From positions 1 through 8,333 of the forward strand of contig USPX01000077.1 of the NCBI GenBank assembly GCA_900556665.1: 8,333 nt of DNA, given 5' to 3'. The notes beneath the pieces are model-generated. The model made no database searches. It saw only the letters and a list, made by a program, of their open reading frames with translations, and had not been told where the DNA came from. This document shows positions 5,184 through 8,333 of this stretch, one piece after another; positions within the stretch are counted from its first letter, which is position 1; the number at the start of each line of letters is the position of its first letter. This stretch comes from an uncultured Eubacteriales bacterium. GTDB taxonomy: Bacteria > Bacillota_A > Clostridia > Lachnospirales > Cellulosilyticaceae. The translations under genes and the position numbers were made by a program.

Positions 5184-6800
5184 TCACTCTTTCCATGTCC
5201 AATCTCCTATATTACATACAATTGGACTACCATGTCCATGTGGATGTGGTATTTGCGTTGCTACAGATAAATCCAGCTTATCATTTACAAAATAACAATG
5301 CTCAATGTTTACTAAATACAAATAAGGATATTGCGCATCAGCTAAGCTTTGCACTTCTTTCCAAGCTGCAATGGCATCTTCTTGATTATTGGCTGATATG
5401 GCTTCTTGAATCTTTGCATCTACTTCTTTGTTATTAAAGCCGACTGGATTATCATATCCACCTGATAAAAAGAGCTTTGAATTAAACAGTGAATTTAATA
5501 CATTTGGGCTATATTGTCCCCAGCCCCATACGATGCCTGATGTTAACTCTAGTGATGTGACTTCATCCCAAGTCGTTGTCTTAACTTCTACCTTTATGCC
5601 TAATGGTAAAGTATCTTCAGCCATGGCTACTGCCAAACGATATCGGTCTTCATCGCCGCCAGGAGCATACACATCAAAGGTACATTCTTGACCATCTTTC
5701 TCACGGATGCCATCACCATCTTCATCAATCCACCCAGCTGTTTCAAGTATTTTTTGAGCTTCTTCTATACGTCCATCTGCGTAAGTTTCCTCACTGGCCC
5801 ATACTAGATTATTGGTAAAGTGAACAGCTGGAACACCTACACCATTAAAGGCGTTTTGAATAATATTTTCTCTATTTATACCAATCGAAATAGCCTCTCT
5901 AACTGCCTGATCACAGGTGACGTCATTTCCAACAACTATTTTCTCGCCATTTGCATCACTTACTGTATGCTTAGGCTCTAAAGGTAAGCTAATATTTCTT
6001 ACATCCATAGTTTCAAATGCTTCTAACTTCATTCCTGGAATCTTTTCTTTTGCATAACCTGCACCTACCATAACGATATCTAACTTACCAGACTGAGCTG
6101 CTGCAAATGCTGCTGCACTATCCATATAAACGAATGTTAGCTTTTCAATTTCTGGCTTTTCTCCAAAATAATTTTCATTTACTTCTAAAATCATCTGCTG
6201 ATTCGTATCATATTGCACCATTTTATAAGCGCCTGTACCAATAGGCATGGTATCAAACAATGTACTCTCATAAGCATCACTCGGTACAATCTGAAGCATG
6301 GCTACTGTATCAAAAAATGGTGAGTAAGGCTGAGACAATTTCATTTCTACTGTATAATCATCTACAGCCGTTATAGATTCTAAATATGTCAAATCTACTT
6401 TCTCATTATTCGCCTGATTTTCATGGACCATGTTGTATGTAAATACAACGTCCTCCGCTGTAAAATCACTACCATCACTAAACTTAACACCTTCTTTTAA
6501 ATTAAAAGTATAAGTAAGTGCATCTTCACTAATAACCCAGTCCGTTGCCAAATCTCCCACATACTCTGAATCAGGATTCACCTTTAATAAAGCATTATTG
6601 ATAAATGGATAGCCATAGCTCATAGCGCCCTTAATAGGATCTAAGCTGCTATCAAAAATACTGGTTCCCACATAAGCTACAACTTCATTTAAATCTTTCG
6701 CTTCTTGTAATTTATTTTGATTTTCATTAGTTCGACCACATCCTGTAAATGCTACTGATAATGTGACTAATAAAATTGCTACAATCCAACTTTTTTTCAT
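5184..6800 (-). CDS. Family 5 solute-binding lipoprotein of a nickel/peptide-type ABC importer
   Basis: Extracytoplasmic substrate-binding protein of 538 residues, the normal size for SBP family 5 (NikA/DppA/OppA). A lipoprotein signal ends in AFTGC, with the lipid-accepting Cys at 21. Family motifs follow: KFSDGSDFTAEDVVFTYN (106-123), IGTGAYK (187-193) and DEDGDGIREKDG (359-370). The C terminus contains HPHGHG (His519, 521, 523) followed by a Cys and GDWTW. I associate this His-rich ending with metal or metal-chelate binders, which is inference. The start follows GGGAGG at an 11-base spacing. It is the first gene of the operon and has the G-tract operator-like site upstream. An oligopeptide substrate remains the main alternative. 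Confidence 0.88.
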   Translation of the reverse strand: MKKSWIVAILLVTLSVAFTGCGRTNENQNKLQEAKDLNEVVAYVGTSIFDSSLDPIKGAMSYGYPFINNALLKVNPDSEYVGDLATDWVISEDALTYTFNLKEGVKFSDGSDFTAEDVVFTYNMVHENQANNEKVDLTYLESITAVDDYTVEMKLSQPYSPFFDTVAMLQIVPSDAYESTLFDTMPIGTGAYKMVQYDTNQQMILEVNENYFGEKPEIEKLTFVYMDSAAAFAAAQSGKLDIVMVGAGYAKEKIPGMKLEAFETMDVRNISLPLEPKHTVSDANGEKIVVGNDVTCDQAVREAISIGINRENIIQNAFNGVGVPAVHFTNNLVWASEETYADGRIEEAQKILETAGWIDEDGDGIREKDGQECTFDVYAPGGDEDRYRLAVAMAEDTLPLGIKVEVKTTTWDEVTSLELTSGIVWGWGQYSPNVLNSLFNSKLFLSGGYDNPVGFNNKEVDAKIQEAISANNQEDAIAAWKEVQSLADAQYPYLYLVNIEHCYFVNDKLDLSVATQIPHPHGHGSPIVCNIGDWTWKE

Positions 6801-6843
6801 TATTAAACCGTCCTCCCAATAATAATCTCAATTCTATTTTTAT

Positions 6844-6893
6844 AACAGAACTGGATAAACTTGTAATTTTATAAATCTTCAAATTTATCTGTT
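6844..6893 (-). other. 5' leader stem-loop of the transporter mRNA
   Basis: On the minus strand GATAAATTTG (6880-6889) pairs with CAAGTTTATC (6854-6863) through 10 bp with one U.G wobble. AACA/TGTT (6890-6893 with 6844-6847) extends it across a 6-base bulge. On the plus strand the wobble would be a C/A mismatch, so the structure fits the minus-strand transcript. It sits at the predicted mRNA 5' end and could protect it from decay. There is no terminator-like T run, and I recognise no riboswitch class. Confidence 0.45.
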
Positions 6894-6896
6894 TAT

Positions 6897-6925
6897 ATCA
6901 TAAGAGAATCACATTTTTCCCGCAA
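6897..6925 (-). promoter_or_regulatory. Promoter of the transporter operon
   Basis: On the minus strand TTGCGG (6920-6925) is followed by a 17-base spacer and TATGAT (6897-6902). Transcription would start near 6890, leaving a leader of about 90 bases before the binding-protein ATG. The -35 box directly abuts the G/C-tract palindrome just upstream. Confidence 0.65.
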
Positions 6926-6926
6926 G

Positions 6927-6943
6927 CCTCCTAGGGGGTTATA
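6927..6943 (-). promoter_or_regulatory. G/C-tract pseudo-palindrome resembling a CsoR/RcnR-family operator
   Basis: On the minus strand TATAACCCCCTAGGAGG is an imperfect dyad centred on CTAG (6931-6934): CCCCCTAGG faces a second half in which one G of the tract is replaced by A. It is a G/C island in otherwise very AT-rich DNA and touches the -35 box. Operators of CsoR/RcnR-family repressors are characteristically short A/T-flanked G/C tracts with TATA-like edges. Because such a repressor is encoded at the end of the same operon, I infer feedback control. Confidence 0.5.
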
Positions 6944-6987
6944 ATTGTTAATAATTAGTGTAAATATATTTGTATATAATTCCATAC

Positions 6988-7058
6988 ATAATAAAAGAAG
7001 AGGATGTGCCCTAACTAATCTAATTGATTAATTGAGCCATAGCCTCTTCTTTTATTAT
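6988..7058 (-). terminator. Terminator of the sucrose operon, with a perfect 16-bp stem
   Basis: ATAATAAAAGAAGAGG (6988-7003) is an exact inverted repeat of 7043-7058. The interior contains a second smaller stem (CTAACTAATC with GATTAATT-AG). The right arm covers the fructokinase stop codon (7055-7057). The U-rich side of the stem plus the following AT-rich DNA fits an intrinsic terminator on the minus strand. Because of its symmetry it could work in both directions. Confidence 0.7.
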
Positions 7059-8020
7059 CTTGTGTTTTTTACCTTTTCTATTTCTTCTAACTCTGGCATA
7101 GAACAGATTGCACCTTTTTTAGTAGTCACAAGGTAAGCTGCTGCATTAGCAAAAGTAAGCATTTCTTTCATATTTTCTTCGCTGTAGCCTTCTAAACCAT
7201 TTTCTAGAACATAATTTAATACACTGCCACAGAAAGTATCTCCAGCACCTGTTGTTTCAATCGTACCACCTAATCTAAATGAAGGTACAAATACCTTTTT
7301 ATCTTCATAGTAGCAGTAACTTCCTTCTGCACCAGCTGTTACATTGAGCACCTTTATTTGAGGATACTTTTCTTTTAAAATTTTAACACCCTCATCAAAA
7401 TCTGTAGTTCCTGTCATAAATTCAATCTCATTATCAGCAATCTTTAAAACATCACATACACTAAGTCCATATGCGATTTGTTCTCTAGCCTCATCTAAGC
7501 TATTCCATAAAGGAACTCTTAAATTAGGATCAAATGAAATGATTGCGCCTACTTCTTTTGCAATTTTGATTGCTTCTTTTGTAGCCTCACGAACACCTTC
7601 ATGAGTCATTGATAAAGTGCCAAAGTGGAACACCCTAGCATTTTTAAGAACTTCTCTATTTAAATCAGATGTTTCAAGCATCATATCAGCACCAGGCTTT
7701 CTATAAAATGAGAAGTCTCTATCTCCATCTTCAAAGGTTTGTACAAATGCAAGAGTTGTAGGAATATCCTTAGAAAGGCTAAGCCCTGATACATCAATGC
7801 CAACTTCTTGAACCTTGCCTTTTAGCATATGCCCAAACATGTCATCTCCAACTTTTCCAATGAAAGCTGTTTTCTTTCCAAGCTTATTAAGTAGTGCTAA
7901 AACATTACAAGGTGCTCCCCCTGGATTAGCTTCAAACATAGGATTACCTTGTCCACTTACACCACTACTTGTAAAATCTATTAATAATTCACCTAAGGCT
8001 ACAACATCAAATTTTTTCAT
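7055..8020 (-). CDS. scrK: Fructokinase (PfkB/ribokinase family)
   Basis: Cytoplasmic sugar kinase of 321 residues (family 310-330) that phosphorylates fructose to fructose 6-phosphate with ATP, feeding sucrose breakdown products into glycolysis. It opens with the typical DVVALGELLIDF. The sugar-binding PfkB signature GGAPCNVL is at 34-41, GKVGDDMFG follows at about 56-64, and DPNLRVPLW marks the middle. The second PfkB signature TTGAGDTFCGS is at 256-266, with the anion hole and the catalytic base Asp261. It starts 6 bases after the GH32 stop codon. The ribosome site is poor: AAAAGG is only 2 bases from the ATG, so translation is probably coupled to the upstream gene. The family also contains kinases for other sugars, but the GH32 neighbour makes fructose the best assignment. 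Confidence 0.92.
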   Translation of the reverse strand: MKKFDVVALGELLIDFTSSGVSGQGNPMFEANPGGAPCNVLALLNKLGKKTAFIGKVGDDMFGHMLKGKVQEVGIDVSGLSLSKDIPTTLAFVQTFEDGDRDFSFYRKPGADMMLETSDLNREVLKNARVFHFGTLSMTHEGVREATKEAIKIAKEVGAIISFDPNLRVPLWNSLDEAREQIAYGLSVCDVLKIADNEIEFMTGTTDFDEGVKILKEKYPQIKVLNVTAGAEGSYCYYEDKKVFVPSFRLGGTIETTGAGDTFCGSVLNYVLENGLEGYSEENMKEMLTFANAAAYLVTTKKGAICSMPELEEIEKVKNTR

Positions 8021-8026
8021 ATCCTT

Positions 8027-8333
8027 TTACATACTAAGTGTATATTTTGTAACATTCATTTTTACATTTCCAAGTGCTTGGAATGTAATTTGATCTGCTT
8101 CTACATCCGTATAGATTGTAGTTGTCATGACTTCTCTTCCATCTTCTAAGAAGATTTCAATACTATGTTTATCCATGATAATTCTAGCTTTTAAATAACC
8201 TTCTTTATTAGCAACTGATGCTTTTCTATGATGTGCAAATGCTCTTCTAGAACCAGCACACTCGCGATTTACTTCTACAGCCGCTTCTTTAGGACGGAAA
8301 ACAAAATCTGTATGATATGTATCATTTTTAGCC
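8027..8333 (-). CDS. scrB: GH32 beta-fructosidase / sucrose-6-phosphate hydrolase, C-terminal part
   Basis: Only the last 101 residues are in the window; the gene runs off the right edge. The fragment is the C-terminal beta-sandwich domain of glycoside hydrolase family 32. The diagnostic stretch is MDKHSIEIFLEDGREVMTTTIYT, where D-x-x-S-I-E-I-F and D-G-R-E-V-M-T are family hallmarks. It ends in NVKMNVTKYTLSM. The catalytic five-bladed propeller domain with its Asp nucleophile lies outside. With the fructokinase gene 6 bases downstream, it most likely splits sucrose 6-phosphate or sucrose into glucose (6-phosphate) and fructose, although inulin- or levan-type substrates cannot be excluded. Confidence 0.88.
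   Translation of the reverse strand, partial: AKNDTYHTDFVFRPKEAAVEVNRECAGSRRAFAHHRKASVANKEGYLKARIIMDKHSIEIFLEDGREVMTTTIYTDVEADQITFQALGNVKMNVTKYTLSM

Noticed and set aside
5058..5818. Several plus-strand open frames across the binding-protein and permease genes
   Set aside because: They lie fully antisense to well-supported genes, have Ser/His/Leu-rich shadow composition and resemble no family.
6844..6893. Metal riboswitch (for example NiCo-type) in the operon leader
   Set aside because: The leader is a single bulged stem in very AT-rich sequence, without the conserved multi-helix core or any terminator alternative.
7815..8093. Plus-strand frame of 92 codons over the fructokinase start
   Set aside because: It is antisense to fructokinase and the GH32 gene, both of which carry clear family motifs.

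Overview
The window is AT-rich DNA with strong GGAGG-type ribosome sites and low-GC Clostridia-style proteins, probably from a Lachnospiraceae-like anaerobe; the genus cannot be fixed from the sequence alone. Every convincing gene lies on the minus strand, so transcription runs from high to low coordinates.

Right edge (about 6988-8333): the end of a sucrose-utilisation operon. It has the C-terminal third of a GH32 beta-fructosidase (scrB-like, cut by the window edge), then a complete PfkB-family fructokinase (scrK) 6 bases downstream. The unit is closed by a perfect 16-bp inverted repeat that overlaps the fructokinase stop codon.

Centre (1354-6943): a promoter with a G/C-tract operator-like site drives a six-gene unit. 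It encodes a family 5 solute-binding lipoprotein, two DppB/DppC (NikB/NikC) permeases, two ATPases (NikD/NikE type) and, about 100 bases further on, a CsoR/RcnR-family metal-sensing repressor with a His-rich N-terminal tail. The five transporter genes have short gaps or overlaps of 8-11 bases, so they are almost certainly co-transcribed. The repressor, the His-rich C terminus of the binding protein and the operator-like site together suggest a metal or metal-chelate importer (nickel is the best guess) under local metal control, rather than an ordinary peptide importer. The substrate is inferred, not shown.

Left (776-1344): about 500 bases without a credible gene. They hold an array of roughly 195-199-base repeats that fold into very long hairpins. 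The paired arms show a compensatory base change and a consistent G.T bias that fits a plus-strand RNA. This is the least explained part of the window. A minus-strand terminator (776-820) separates it from the last unit.

Far left (22-746): a clear promoter, a YjbR/MmcQ-family gene, an orphan 51-codon reading frame in the same frame directly after its stop, and a strong terminator.
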